Shown one piece after another: positions 21,791 through 32,690 of a stretch of DNA of 64,000 nt. The stretch is taken from positions 7,006,001 to 7,070,000 of the forward strand of contig PUFA01000006.1 in assembly GCA_003508835.1 (NCBI GenBank), in the 5' to 3' direction. Source of the DNA: Eonycteris spelaea. Lineage: Eukaryota > Chordata > Mammalia > Chiroptera > Pteropodidae. The position numbers and the translations under genes were made by a program. A model generated the notes under the pieces. It ran no database searches. It saw only the letters and a program-made list of their open reading frames with translations, and was not told where the DNA came from. Every line of letters begins with the position of its first letter. Positions within the stretch are counted from its first letter, which is position 1.

Positions 21791-22564
21791 GATCCTGGAG
21801 GGTGGTGGTGGGGATCTGTGGGTGCAGCTGTAGCCTCATGGGCCCTAGTATCCAGGGTGGGGGAGCCCCCACCGGCCTGGACTTGGGTAGTGAAGAAGCT
21901 CTGTGACCTGAACAGACTAAATGTGGAGAAACTCAGGCAGTGGTTTAAGTCCCTGTTCTTGGTGGCAGCACGGGAGAAGCCTGGGCTGGCCCCTGGGAAG
22001 GGCCGAGGGAGGGGTGCCCTCATCCCTCATCCTGTTGTCTAGGAGACCACCATGGAGGTGGTTGGGATGTGGCAGCTAGCCCCGCTTCCCCCATCCTTTT
22101 GGAGCTGGTTGCCAGGGTTTCCACTGTGTGACCCACATTCTTCCAATTCAGGGAAATAGTTGTCCCCTCACTCAGCTTATGGCAGATTCCATTCAGGTAA
22201 AGTGGAGCACAGGAGAAACACATGTGGATTATGTGGTCCCAAATGAAGCCGTCACGGGTCTTCTTGGGCAGGCAGTAGTCACTCCCTGGGTCCAGGGACC
22301 CTGCCAAGTACTGAGTCTGTAGTCATTGTTTAGAGAAGAAAAAATTGAGCACCTGGCTCCAGTCCCCACAATGGAAAAAAGTAATGGAGCCAGAATTCAC
22401 ACCCAGGGCAGCAGCAGCTGTCGGGCTGCGGCGGCGGAAGCAGGATGAATAGTGGTCTGGCCTGACGTGCTGAGAAGATCTCCCCACTCCCAGTGAAGTC
22501 CTAGTCCTGGAGGCACCCAGCTCGAGCAGTGCCACTGAGCATCTTCGGTCTCTCAAAGACATGT
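21791..22564. other. Unique sequence, locally GC-rich
   Basis: No CpG island is seen: CG is rare except at 22426-22437 (ctgcggcggcgg). No gene is recognised. Confidence 0.35.
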
Positions 22565-22705
22565 GTGAATGTCTCTCCCTTTACAGATGGGGAAGCTGAG
22601 GCCCCAGGATTGTCTGAGGCCACGGAAAGAGCTATCAACCTGGCCGGGACCAGAATCCAGCTCTCCTGCCCCTGCTTAGCAGTGTCCAGTTTCCCCCGGC
22701 CTCAT
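22565..22705 (-). mobile_element. MIR SINE fragment
   Basis: ctccctttacagatgggga, gctgaggccccaggattgtc and gaccagaatccagctctcct are reverse MIR. Confidence 0.75.
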
Positions 22706-23654
22706 TTCTCCTGCTCCTAGCTGCCCACCACACGAATATCCCCCAACGGTAGCGCCGGCTGAGAGTGAACGTGGGTCCCGGCGGCCAGCAGAGCCTAGAG
22801 ATGCCCCGGGATGACTCTAGGTGGCAACAGCACATTGCTGGGAGGGAGCCAGCCTGAGGCGGCAGGAGAGGCAGCCGCTAGGAGGCGGGGCTGGGGGTTT
22901 GGGTTTGGCCCCCTGATGTTCTGAGAACATGGTGGCCTGGATCTGGGGCCCAGAAAGCTTGCTGTGCCTCCTGTCAAGCACTGCCTGGCCCACCTCCAGC
23001 CTGGAAGCCCTTGTTACTACAATGACTTTTCTGGTTTCTTCTTGAGGATACGTGTGTATGGTGAGGGAGCTGGTGATGTTCCCTGATAGAGAGTGGTTGA
23101 CTTGGGTCACTCAGCACCATGTTTGGGCCGTGGGCAGCCATCCCAGTTCATGTGTGTGTGTGTGTGTGCGTGCATATTTGACAAATCCATGTGCGGGTGC
23201 AGCCACACAGACATGCATGTGAAACGGTCTTGCTTGAGTGCTCACAGATCAGTCTGAGCCTGTGTTCCCATGTGCGAGCTCTCGATTGGACCTAAGCCGT
23301 GCTCATGCCTCACGTATTAGCCCGTCTGTGGGGATCAGGAGACGATGCGCCTTCTTAGGCCAGCCACCTGGAGGCTGAGAGAGGGATGAGGGGTCTGAAA
23401 AAAGACATGACACAGGAGCCACAGCCTTTGTCCTCAAGGAGGCTTGGGTGGCTGGGTTTGTACAGGAGCAACAGGCAGATGGACCGGAGTTGAGTGTGAA
23501 AGTCATGGCCCACGGCCTTGACCTTTGCAGGGTCAAGGGTAAGGAAATGGCCATGGGCGGTGGGGAAGGACCTGTAGTCAGATCTGAGTCAGAAAGAGAC
23601 GAAGTACAGCAGGGGTGGGATTTGGAGAAGCTGCGCCCCTGGGAACAGTTTCAG
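22706..23654. other. Unique sequence with a short TG repeat
   Basis: A (TG)n run lies at 23151-23168. No gene or clear TE is recognised. Confidence 0.35.
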
Positions 23655-23805
23655 AGCCTGTTTTGTTCCAGCCTATGTGCTGGGTACTGAGGGTAATTAC
23701 CTCATGGTGCAGATGAGGAAACTGAGGCTCAGAGAGGTACAAACAGAAGTTGCTCTAGGTCACACACCTGGGAAGAGGGAAGTCCAGATTCTGCTGTGTG
23801 CCCAA
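23655..23805 (-). mobile_element. MIR SINE
   Basis: cagcctatgtgctgggtact, gaggaaactgaggctcagag and ctctaggtcacacacctggg are well-kept reverse MIR blocks. Confidence 0.85.
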
Positions 23806-23944
23806 GTACACTTTTGTGTTTCCCTGTAAGACACAGCAGAGACTGCAGGAGTGGGAGAGGATGGTAGAGGAGGAGGAGTGGGAGCCAGAGCTTTGAGGAG
23901 GGCGTGAGGGCAGAGGTGAGTTGAACTCTCTGAGCTGCCGAATG

Positions 23945-24085
23945 CAAATATTCACCTATCTTTCAGACAACAAGTGTTCGCCAGGCAAGTGCTGTGTATA
24001 AGGCACAGAGCTACATGCTGGGGCTACCTCAGCGAACCGAGCAGACTGCTTGCCTGCTCTTGCAGAGCTTACTGCCCAGGGGGTG
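23945..24085 (-). mobile_element. L2 3' end
   Basis: aacaagtgttcgccaggcaa, ctacatgctggggctacctc and cttgcagagcttactgccca are reverse L2. Confidence 0.7.
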
Positions 24086-24150
24086 CGGGTGGTGCATGTA
24101 CTTGTGCATGCATGCGTGTGCATGTGTGCGCATGTGTATGTGTCGTCAGG
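24086..24150. repeat. Degenerate TG/CATG repeat
   Basis: Alternating gtgcatgtgtgcgcatgtgt-type sequence with purine-pyrimidine alternation. Confidence 0.8.
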
Positions 24151-24169
24151 GGATGTGGGCAATGTTAAT

Positions 24170-24370
24170 CACGACACTAGCAGGAGTGATTGTAGCTCTC
24201 GAGATTGAATCCTTATTTATTCGTTTAATCCTTATCACAGCCCCATGGTGGTGCTCCACTGTTCTATTTTACGGATGAGGAAATAGGGGTGTGGTGAGGT
24301 TAGCGACTTGCCCGAGGCCACACAGCTAAGATGTGGCAGAACAGGCTTGTGAAACTGGCCTATTTGGCTT
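24170..24370 (-). mobile_element. MIR SINE
   Basis: tttaatccttatcacagccc, tattttacggatgaggaaat and cttgcccgaggccacacagc are a clear reverse MIR. Confidence 0.85.
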
Positions 24371-24389
24371 CAAGGTCAACAATTTTACT

Positions 24390-24490
24390 AATCACACAAA
24401 TAAATATTTACTAGCAAATTGTGATGTGTGCTGTGACAGAATAAAGAGATGTTGAGGGATGCTATGTATTTGCAGAGCCTTCGCCTGCAC
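24390..24490 (-). mobile_element. L2 fragment
   Basis: caaattgtgatgtgtgctgt followed by gacagaataaagag resembles the reverse L2 segment just upstream of its terminal block. Short and uncertain. Confidence 0.45.
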
Positions 24491-25278
24491 ATGGCCCTGG
24501 GGAATTTGCAAAGCTTTTGTTGTTCATCATGGAGAGCTGGGTTAGGACCCCATCTACCAGATGGGGCCAGTGCAGCTCAGAAGAGGCAAGTTGCATGTGT
24601 GACGTCATGTGGCTCGTGACCCAGAGCTGACTCTCTGAGCTCCCACTCCCATCCCTGAGGGGAACACATGGGCTGGTGGCTTCTGGGCTATTGAGGCCAT
24701 TCAGTCCAAAGCTCCCCTCTGCTCTCTCGGCAACTTGCAGGCTGGGGGAAGGGGGAGTTGTGAACATCAGACCCTGCTGGCTGCCATCCCTGATGTCTTC
24801 GAGTGACATTTCCATGGTCTGGCCACTGAACTATTTTGGGGGCCACCTGCCACACCTGAAGGGAAGGCTGATGGCCTCAGCTGTGAGAAGCATGTAGACT
24901 CTAGCCACTAGACTCACCCCTCCCATTTATATCCCTCTGCCCCTCCATTCTACCCAAGGAGCTGCCTGGGGTCTGAGGCTCCTGCCTCATGTCTCCCTGG
25001 GGACCCCTGTTCCCCCAGGGAAGCTGAGGCTGTGGTGTCCCAGACCCACGGACTCCATCCATCTCTTGATTAGTGTTCAGCTCTCACTTGCAGACTTGGT
25101 GGTCCCACAAGGGCCATTCCCCAGCAGTATCAGTCATTTCCAGGACTCTCTCACTCATCTGTGGTCTCGTTGCCTCCTCTCTCAACCCACTCCAACCCTC
25201 AGGCTCACTCTCCATCTGGTGGCATTAGAGAAGACCCTGCTGACCTGCTGACACAAAGTCTATGGCACGTTACTGGAA
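24491..25278. other. Unique non-coding sequence
   Basis: No gene or clear repeat is seen. The minus-strand 117-codon frame at 24462-24815 has no domain. Confidence 0.4.
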
Positions 25279-25480
25279 GTCGGTATCACATACCCCTTTT
25301 ATGGATGAGTGAACCGACACTTGCAGAGTGAGTGCTTCACCCAAGACAAGAATTAGAGCTGGCCTTCTAGAGTCCAGAAACCATATTCTGGAGACAGAAA
25401 GAGGTGCTGGGAGCCAGACACCTGGCATTTTGTGACTATTGTGTCCTTGCTCTGTGACCTTGAACAAAGTGGCACATTAT
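25279..25480. mobile_element. Two facing MIR fragments
   Basis: 25285-25370 looks like reverse MIR (cccttttatggatgagtgaa). 25395-25480 looks like + MIR (ccttgctctgtgaccttgaa). Two short fragments rather than one element. Confidence 0.5.
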
Positions 25481-25524
25481 TTTAAGGCCTTTTCTGGTAG
25501 CTCTACCCATCTCCCCCTTCCCCA

Positions 25525-25680
25525 GAACTGACCACCCCACCTTGCACAGTCCCGTATCTCAGGACACGGGCTCCTTCTTACATTGCTTACCTGTTGCCTC
25601 CTCATCAGCCTGGGAAACAGAGGGTACCTGGGCCTGACAATAGGTAGGTGCTCAACCAGTGCCCTCCAAACAGGCGGAAC
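25525..25680 (+). mobile_element. L2 3' fragment
   Basis: ccttgcacagtcccgtatct, gcctgggaaacagagggtac and ataggtaggtgctcaacc resemble the last part of L2. Confidence 0.5.
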
Positions 25681-25736
25681 CAAGTCATGTCCCTTTTGAC
25701 AGGCCTTGGCTCCCCCTCCCAACCCTCTAACCCAAT

Positions 25737-25872
25737 GCTTTTCACCAAGGAGCTTATTAAAATGTAGATAGTAATTTTGTAGGTCTGGCGCTAAGCTTCT
25801 CCATTTCTGAAAAGCCCCCAGATGTTATGACGCTATTGGCCCATGCATGCACTTTGAGTTGCCAGGCTCATT
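25737..25872 (+). mobile_element. MER5A-like hAT miniature transposon
   Basis: ggagcttattaaaatgtaga, gtaggtctggcgctaagct, tccatttctgaaaagccccc and gcactttgagttgcc follow MER5A in order. The left terminus is decayed and internal bases are lost. Confidence 0.7.
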
Positions 25873-26837
25873 CCTCCAGGTAACCTTTGATGGACCCAGC
25901 ATCCTCTCTGCCACCTCCTACAGTTGGCTTTGAGCTGGCTTGATCACCACTAATGATGAGAATGTCACTCCCAATGGGGTGAGGTTCCTTTACCATACAG
26001 ATCTTTTAATTCAAATCCTCCTTGCCCCACCAGGTTGAGCTCCATCTCCAGGGCGGCCTTCAAGGATTACAAGCAAAAGTTAAAGGCTTTCTGGGTTTAC
26101 AGCCACAATTTCTTCAGTGGACCTGGGACTATCTCCTTTATACATTCAAAGGTTGGTAACGTCTAAGTGTGGTGAGAACTACATGCAATACTTCCAGGGA
26201 ATCTGGCCAGAGCTCAGAAGCCATCACCTCCTTTAATCTGTATATCATACTCCTATTGCTATAGCCTCAGAGTGAACTAAATTTCTTCAGCAGCCACCTC
26301 ACTCTGCTGACCCATTTTTACCTTGTGGTCACCTAAGGACACCAGAGCTTTGCCCTCGCACAAGTTCCTATCATATAACGGCCCTAATGAATGACAATTC
26401 TCTTACATGACAGTCCTTAGGAATGTGATTTGTGCTCAGTAAGTGGCACTGCTCCTTCTTTTCTCATCACGCGTGAACTCAGAGATCTCTGCAGTTGCCT
26501 CGTTGGCTGACCCGCAGGTGTGTTCTCTTTAGCAGGTTTGGTGCTTCCTCTGCATTTTCATCCTGCCTGCCCCTCTCTGCCCTGTTGTGGTTCAGGAACC
26601 ACAAACTCCCTGCCTCTTTGTCTCCTCTGTACTTTTAGAACAGCAGTAGCAGCAGGTCCAAATTAGGGAATCTGACATAAATGAAAACTCATCTTTTCCA
26701 GAAGAGTCACTGCAGTGCCCAGGCCTTGAACACCCACCATGTGCCGTGCAAATGTCAAGGCTCTATCTGCATGTGTCACTTGCCTGACCCCAAGACCTAC
26801 GGAAAAGGGCAGGAGGAGGTGGTGGAGACTGGAACAT
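25873..26837. other. Unique non-coding sequence
   Basis: No gene or clear repeat is recognised. Confidence 0.4.
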
Positions 26838-27044
26838 TTCATTCATTCATTCATTCATTCATTCACTCATTCATTTAATCAATATGTATTGAGCACCTAC
26901 CTTGGCCAAGCACTGCTATGGTAAAAATAAGATAGAAACTCCTGTTTTCCCGGACTAATAACATTTAATTGGAGTGTTAGATAAGATAACCAAATAGAGG
27001 GAAAGAGGCCAGGGAGGAAGTTGGGGGAAGGAAGCACTTTGGTC
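26838..27044 (-). mobile_element. L2 3' end with (ATTC)n, left part
   Basis: An ATTC tetramer run (about 26838-26874) grades into tatgtattgagcacctacct and ggccaagcactgctatgg, the reverse L2 terminus. The ATTC run is an expansion of the L2 tail (TGAATGAA type). Confidence 0.8.
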
Positions 27045-27232
27045 ACAGACAGTATAGCACAATGGTTAGGGACCCAGACTCTGAAGCTAGAATACCTGGG
27101 TTCAAGCCCTAACTCTGGCTATGTGGCCCTGGACAAGTTAACAGCTCCATACCTCAGTTTTCTCACTCCCCGTGTTGTTATAGAGTAGCTGGTTCAGTGC
27201 CTGGCACATAGTAAGTGCCGCTTATTATGTGA
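27045..27232 (+). mobile_element. MIR SINE, near full length, between L2 parts
   Basis: tagcacaatggttagggacc, cagactctgaagctagaata, ggccctggacaagttaacag, ctcagttttctcactcccc and cctggcacatagtaagtgcc cover the whole SINE. The first 70 bp keep the tRNA-derived A/B-box region of MIR. Confidence 0.95.
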
Positions 27233-27234
27233 GG

Positions 27235-27480
27235 GTGGTCTATGGAGGCTTTTTTGAAAAGAGGTGATATTCGGGGCTTAATAGGAGCCAGCTATGCACA
27301 GATCAGGAGAAAGTGGAACAGCAGGTGCAGAGGCCTTAAGGCAGGAAAAAGCTTGGCTTGTTTTGGGGAAATGAAAGAAGACCCGTGTGGCAGAGAGGGT
27401 GAGTGGAGAGAAAGGAGGTCAGATGTAAGAGGAGCCAGTCAAGTGGTCTGGCTTGGAGGTCACTGTCAGTGGTATCACTG
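27235..27480 (-). mobile_element. L2 3' region, right part
   Basis: gcttttttgaaaagaggtga, gaacagcaggtgcagaggcc, ttaaggcaggaaaaagcttg and gccagtcaagtggtctggct continue reverse L2, suggesting that the MIR at 27045 split one L2 copy. Confidence 0.75.
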
Positions 27481-28319
27481 AAAGGTTCCGATTGGGATAT
27501 GGTCTTGCTTTTCCCGGTTTGTGTGTGTTGTTGAGCAGGAATGGTTTGTAGGGAGCCAGGAGGAGGGTGCAGCTGAAGACTAGAGTCCCATCCCTAGGCC
27601 TGGCTCTGAGTCAGGCCCATAAACCCAGCCTTGGAACTGGTACCAAGAAGGACGGTGAGAGAAGAGCCTCCCTACTGTTTCTGAATCTTCTTAATCCACC
27701 AGGGCCTTGAAAGGAGAAGCAAAGAGGCCTAGAGGGGAGCTTTTGAAGGATGTCATTTTGCATCTTAATTGCATGCTAAGCGAGCCCGTGGGCAGGGCCA
27801 GCTGCAGAGCATTAGCTGCCACCAAACTCTGGTGACTCAGGCCACAGAACCTTAAAATATTTATTTTTTCAGTGCATTTGGAATTCAGCAACTGTGAGGG
27901 AGCCACCACCAGGAAGCGGGAGGTGGAACGGGGACCTGTTGGCAATTGCAATCTGCACACAATGCAGAGCAGCTCCAGCCCTGACTCCTGAGCCGGGAGC
28001 TGGTGCCGTGGCCCGTGTGCTCCTCTGTGGTGGAGGCTGGTGCCTCACTCTCTGGGCTGGCTGGCCGTCCCAGGCACCTCTGGGAGATCGCAGCTTCTTC
28101 CATTACCAACTGATTTTCCGCTTTATAGCCTGGACCTGTAGTCTGCACCAGTCTCACATTTCTTTTGGGTCCATTTGAGGAACAAATCTAACTTGGAGTC
28201 CTGGGCAATGAGTATATGAGTGGGTGTATTCTGGGAGTGTATATGTACGTCTGCAATGACACAAAGGTCTGACTGTCCCCAGGGGTACATGGTAGGGGTC
28301 AGGGGCAGTTTAGAAGGTA
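27481..28319. other. Unique non-coding sequence
   Basis: 27760-27900 is AT-rich and unique-looking (ttgcatgctaagcgagcc; aaaatatttattttttcag). No gene is seen. Confidence 0.35.
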
Positions 28320-28525
28320 GTGGGGTTGCATTTCACTCCCACCACTTGCCAGCACTGCGACTTTGCCCAAGACACTATACCTCTCTGCCCTTCATCTGAA
28401 AAATGGGACTAGAGCACCAATCTCACAGGGCTGTCTTGACGTTTATGTGATGTTATTCATGCCAAGCACTTGGCCCAGTGCCTGGCTGTTCCTGAGGTCT
28501 CCATAAATGGTGAGTATTATTATTA
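28320..28525 (+). mobile_element. MIR SINE
   Basis: ctgcgactttgcccaagac, cttcatctgaaaaatgggac, tctcacagggctgtcttgac and agtgcctggctgttcctgag are in MIR order. Confidence 0.85.
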
Positions 28526-28734
28526 TGGGTGCATTCTGCAGAACGTGAACCCTGCTCAGGGATGGACATCCACGTGACCCATGGGGGAGCTGGCCATGGA
28601 CTCTTCTTGGGCACCTGGACGCTGGAGAAGAGCAGAGGATGGGGAGGAGACTCAGAGAAGAGGGAGGACAAGCAGCATCTTCCTCTCCTCATAAGCATGA
28701 CTGCTGGGGGGATGGGCGGTGGGGGAGCTTAAAT

Positions 28735-28905
28735 GTTCGATGACTCAGATCCAGCTCTTTTATTTCGGAGCGTCTGCTGAGGCTGAGAGCAGGCTGGATT
28801 ACCATGAAGTGCTCCTAATTTGCACAGAGAGATAAGGAGCTCATCATAACTGAGAGAGGGGGGACTGCTATTCTCAAGCAGCTGCTGCAAGCTGGTCCTA
28901 GGTGA
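28735..28905. promoter_or_regulatory. Candidate regulatory block with AP-1, GATA and E-box motifs
   Basis: Unique sequence with an exact AP-1 site TGACTCA (28741-28747), AGATAAGG with a GATA core (28830-28837) and an E-box CAGCTG (28879-28884). It lacks repeat signatures. Inferred from motif clustering only. Confidence 0.35.
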
Positions 28906-29569
28906 GCCAGGATCTATGGGCTGGGGTGGGGGTGCCCGGGCTCACTCTACCTCAGGGGCCCTGCGCTAGGTGGTCTTAGCCCTGGTCACCATGGAAGGAG
29001 GTGGCAGGGGAGGGACAGACGCTCCTAGACAGAGGTGCTTGGGAGAGAGGCATGGACACAGGGAAGCTGAAGCTCATATTTGTGAAAATTGGACAAGTTA
29101 TTGAGCTTTGCGAATGTCTGTCCTGCCCCAAGGATGCAAGGCTGTATATCGGAGGCTAGGCTGCAATTGATCGCCTTCCTCAGTCACTCCCCTCACCTTG
29201 CCACCTCGGGTGCAGGGGAAAGTGATCCGGCTGCCTTTAGTCACTAGGTTTGTTCAGCCTGGGGGTGGGGCTCCTGCAGCTGGAAGGACACAGGGCAGAT
29301 CTCGGGAAGAACTTCTTAAGGAAGCCTCAAGGGGGCCTGTGCAATTCTCGCTTCAAGAGGCCTTTAGGGAGAGGCTTCTGCCTTTCCTGGCTCTGACCCC
29401 CAAACTGACACTGACCTTGGGAGGTTGACTGGACTTGACAGAGAGAGACAAATGACTGAACTTTCCCAGGCTCAGAAGGAGGTCAGGTGGCAACAGGGAG
29501 GTCTAGAGACTTCATTCTGGCGGGATGAACTCCTCACACCTGAGCAAGAGAAGGGTTTTCCCAGACCTC
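28906..29569. other. Unique non-coding sequence
   Basis: No gene or repeat is recognised. Confidence 0.35.
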
Positions 29570-29745
29570 GTCTCAGGCTCCTCCTGAGAAATAGGCGCCA
29601 TCCCCATTCTGCAGAGAAGGAAACTGAGGCACGGAGAGGACAATCTCAGGATCGAGCCAGGACAGGGATTCTGCTCTTCAGGCGTGGAGTCCTGAGCGCT
29701 GTCCTACAGAGTGGCGGGCTGGCCGCCAGGCTACCACCTGTGGCT
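29570..29745 (-). mobile_element. MIR SINE
   Basis: catccccattctgcagagaa, ggaaactgaggcacggag and ctcaggatcgagccagg mark reverse MIR. Confidence 0.8.
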
Positions 29746-29989
29746 ATAGAGGCCAGGAGAGGAGGACTCTCTAGGGTTGTAAGGTCAGGGTCTCCTGTGG
29801 CTGCAGGAAGGGCTGCTCTGCACAGCCGGCGGTCCTGGTGCTGAGAGACTATGCACCAAGTGGGCTTATGGAGGCCACCTCCCTGCTGGTCCGTCCTGCT
29901 GCCCTGTGGCTGCTGCAGCGTGACCAGAGTGGGCAGTGACAGGGAGAATGCACAGTGGAAAGAGCACTGGGCTGAGAGTCTTGGGACCT

Positions 29990-30120
29990 GGGCAGGAGTG
30001 TAGCCTCCATTCATTCAATAAACATGTATTGAGCACCATGGTATTATCCCATTGCATCCTAACTACAGCTCAATGAGGCAGATGCTCTTTCCATATTTCA
30101 TTGATTCTAACATGACTCTT
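29990..30120 (-). mobile_element. L2/MIR fragments
   Basis: attcattcaataaacatgta and ttgagcaccatgg are reverse L2 terminus. ctacagctcaatgaggcaga looks like a MIR scrap. Confidence 0.5.
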
Positions 30121-30247
30121 AGGATGGGATTATAACTGATAGCACTTGTCTTTCTTAGTGGTCTATGTAATAATGGCATGTTTTACAGCCAACAAGTACT
30201 TCTATGAAATACAGAACAATCCCAATCTTATAAATGAAGAAATATCA

Positions 30248-30275
30248 TAATAATAATAATAATAATAATAATATT
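30248..30275. repeat. (AAT)n microsatellite
   Basis: A trinucleotide run at the edge of the MIR that follows, matching the ATT-rich tail of MIR in reverse. Confidence 0.9.
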
Positions 30276-30480
30276 AATAGGTAACATTTGTTCAGTGTTG
30301 CCCACATACCAAGCACTAGTTTAAAAACTTGGTTACTATTTTTTTTATTAGTATTTCCATTTTGCATATGAAGCTGAAGAGGTTACTCATGATCACAGAG
30401 CATTAAAGGTAGAGCAAAGATTAGAAGCACATCTGGTTGGCTCTAGCTCCTTGGGTTCTTGACCACTGTAGGATACCACT
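30276..30480 (-). mobile_element. MIR SINE
   Basis: ggtaacatttgttcagtgtt, taccaagcactagtttaaaa, tatgaagctgaagaggttac and catgatcacagagcattaa are reverse MIR. Confidence 0.75.
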
Positions 30481-31034
30481 GTGTCCAGCTGCTCTGGGTG
30501 AGGCCTGTGCTGGGCACTGGGGGAGAGCCGTGAGCCAGGCGAATGCGGTCCTGGCCTGCTCAGATCTTCAGCAATCTGTCATGGGTGGGTAGCAGTGGGG
30601 GCTGAGATGCCTGAAGACCTGGAGGGACTGCTGATGAGGAAAGGTGGGTGGGGTAGCTACCAGGGAATTCTCAGGCATAAGAAAGTGATGGGGATGTTTT
30701 ACAAAGGACATGACCTTTGGCTCTCTCACCACCCTGCCACCACCTCCTTCTCTCGCCTCTTTCATTGCCACTGCCTCTTGGACACCATCACCTTCTGCAG
30801 GGAAGGGAGCAGGGTCAGTGTGTCCATCCAAGGTGGCACCAGAAGTCACAGGATCAACATGCTTCAACTGGCTCTTGCTAAGAAGTGATGGAACCCTCCA
30901 AAACCAATAAAGCCAAATCGTTGAATGGGAGAGCCATGGACAGGTGGGTCAGAGGGCTGATGGTGGAGCCTCGCGACCTGTGATAGGAGGGTTAGTTAGC
31001 TTCGGAGTGTCGGGTCCCAGCGGGGAGGCAAGAG
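30481..31034. other. Unique non-coding sequence
   Basis: 30486-30560 is weakly L2-like. No gene is seen. Confidence 0.35.
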
Positions 31035-31180
31035 TGCTTGGTGGATGAGGATGCAGATTTCGAGGCCAGAATAACTTTAGTTCAAATCTGGGCTCCTCCA
31101 CTTACTCACTGTGTGGCCCAGGCAAGCTTGGAGATTTCTCTGAGCCTTGGTTTCCTCATCTATAACACGGGGATGATAAT
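31035..31180 (+). mobile_element. MIR SINE, left part (split by LTR)
   Basis: tttagttcaaatctgggctc, tgtgtggcccaggcaagctt, ttggtttcctcatctataac and ggggatgataat are MIR up to the point where the LTR begins. Confidence 0.9.
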
Positions 31181-31755
31181 TGTATTAGTTATCTCTTGCT
31201 GCATAATAAGTATTCCCTCGAAATTAGTAGCTGAAAACAATACACGGTTATTACCTTGCTGTCTCCGTGAGTCGGGAATCTGCGTGTGGCTTAGCTGAGT
31301 CCTACGCTCAGGCCATCTCACAGGCTGCTGGTGAGGAGTCACCGGGGCGGTAGTTTCATGTGAAGGCCGTGCTCGGAAAGGAGCAACTCCCTAACTCACC
31401 CATGAGTTGTTGGCAGGATTCCCTTCCTCAAGGGCTGTTGGACTGACGGTCTCAGTTCTTCACTGGCAGGTGGCTGGAGGCTGCCCTCCGTTTCTTGCCA
31501 TGTGGGTCTTTTCCGCTGGCTTTCATTATGCAGAGTGTGCACGTGTGCGTGCAAGAGAGTGAGAGAGAGAGAGAGAACAAATGCGCAAATGAGACAGAAG
31601 TCACGGCTTTTTATCACTTAGTCTCCGAAGTGACATCCATCACCTTCATACTATTCTATTCAATACACGTGAATCAGTAGGTCCAGCCCACACTCAAGGT
31701 GAGGGAATTATTATACAAGGACATGAATGTCAGGAGATGGAGCTAACTGGTAACA
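31181..31755 (-). mobile_element. MLT1-type solo LTR inserted in a MIR
   Basis: It starts TGTATTAGTTATCTCTTGC and has tcacaggctgctggtgagga, catgtgggtcttttccgctg and tccagcccacactcaaggtg. It ends GGTAACA. Flanking 5-mers ATAAT (31176-31180) and ATGAT (31756-31760) match at 4 of 5 positions, fitting the 5-bp target duplication of MaLR elements. A (GA)n stretch lies at 31558-31576. Confidence 0.85.
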
Positions 31756-31880
31756 ATGATGATCATGTATAGTTTGTGCGAAAGTCATAAGCATTAAATG
31801 AGATTCTGTGTGTAAGCATTCAGCATGGAGCGTGACACATAGCGTACGCTCAACAAATTGAGTGTTGTTATTGTTGTTGT
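31756..31880 (+). mobile_element. MIR SINE, right part
   Basis: cataagcattaaatgagatt and gtgacacatagcgtacgctc resume MIR in register after the LTR. It ends in a GTT-rich tail (31864-31882). Confidence 0.85.
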
Positions 31881-32255
31881 TGTGATTCTCAAAGCTGGAC
31901 TGGGCTGAGCTTAAGACAGAACAGAGTCCAACTACTACCCCCAGTCCTCACTGGCCAAGACCAAGGGAGATCAGTTTATCTCCCCCGCCCCATCTCCATG
32001 CCTGTCAGTTTTCTCGGGCTCACTTCATGTGTCTCCTGCAAGAGGCTTTTCCCCAATCAGCTGTGAGCTGTGCCCCCCTGACCGCCTCCTCTTTGCTTAC
32101 AGGGAAGGGAGCGCTGACCCAGGCAGGGCCAATGGTCACGAAGACCCCGCTGGCATTGTCCCCATCCCACAGACCTTAGGCAGGGCGGGACTACAGTGTT
32201 CAAGGTTTACAGATTTCTTGGCTATAGCAGTGGAAAAATTATATATATATATATG

Positions 32256-32287
<32 letters not shown>

Positions 32288-32449
32288 TTTTTTTTCCTGG
32301 AAGGAAAACAGAACTGTGATGTCTGTTTCACAATTGGTGTACCTTCTTTATATACTTTTGACAGTCTGAACATGTTACTGACAGTTGAAAGATGTTCTCT
32401 CCCTCTGGAAAATTGTGAAGGAATCATGTGACACCTTATCACTTTGAAT
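31881..32449. other. Unique sequence with TA/TATG microsatellite
   Basis: No TE is recognised outside the simple repeat at 32238-32288. No gene is seen. Confidence 0.35.
32238..32288. repeat. (TA)n-(TATG)n compound microsatellite
   Basis: A TA run followed by TATG units and a T-run. Frames here give Tyr/Ile/Cys/Met repeats, not genes. Confidence 0.95.
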
Positions 32450-32575
32450 GCTCTGCTAGTGTTAAAGATGGGGAAACTGCCACTCAGGGTGGTTAGGTGA
32501 TTGGCCAAGATTCCAAAATTGGCTCAGGATTTGAAGTCAGTTAGCTGGTCCTGAGCCTATGCATTGTCTTTATAT
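32450..32575 (-). mobile_element. MIR SINE fragment
   Basis: aaagatggggaaactgccac, gattggccaagattccaaa and ggatttgaagtcagttagct are reverse MIR. Confidence 0.7.
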
Positions 32576-32577
32576 CA

Positions 32578-32690
32578 TATTTATTCATTCATTATTCAAG
32601 CAACATTGTTTAGTTTCTTCTATGTGCCAGCCTCTGTGCTGGGTGCTGGGAATAGAGTGATGTACACGTTTTTGTTCCAGCCCTAAAAAT
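32578..32690 (-). mobile_element. L2 3' terminus
   Basis: catatttattcattcattat, tctatgtgccagcctctgtg and gggtgctgggaatagagtga are the reverse L2 end. Confidence 0.8.

Noticed and set aside
22380..22460. Possible CpG island or promoter
   Set aside because: Only a few CG dinucleotides in a short GC-rich patch; surrounding CG density is low.
27045..27115. tRNA-like sequence
   Set aside because: It is the tRNA-derived head of a MIR, not a functional tRNA: it cannot form a full cloverleaf and continues into the MIR core.
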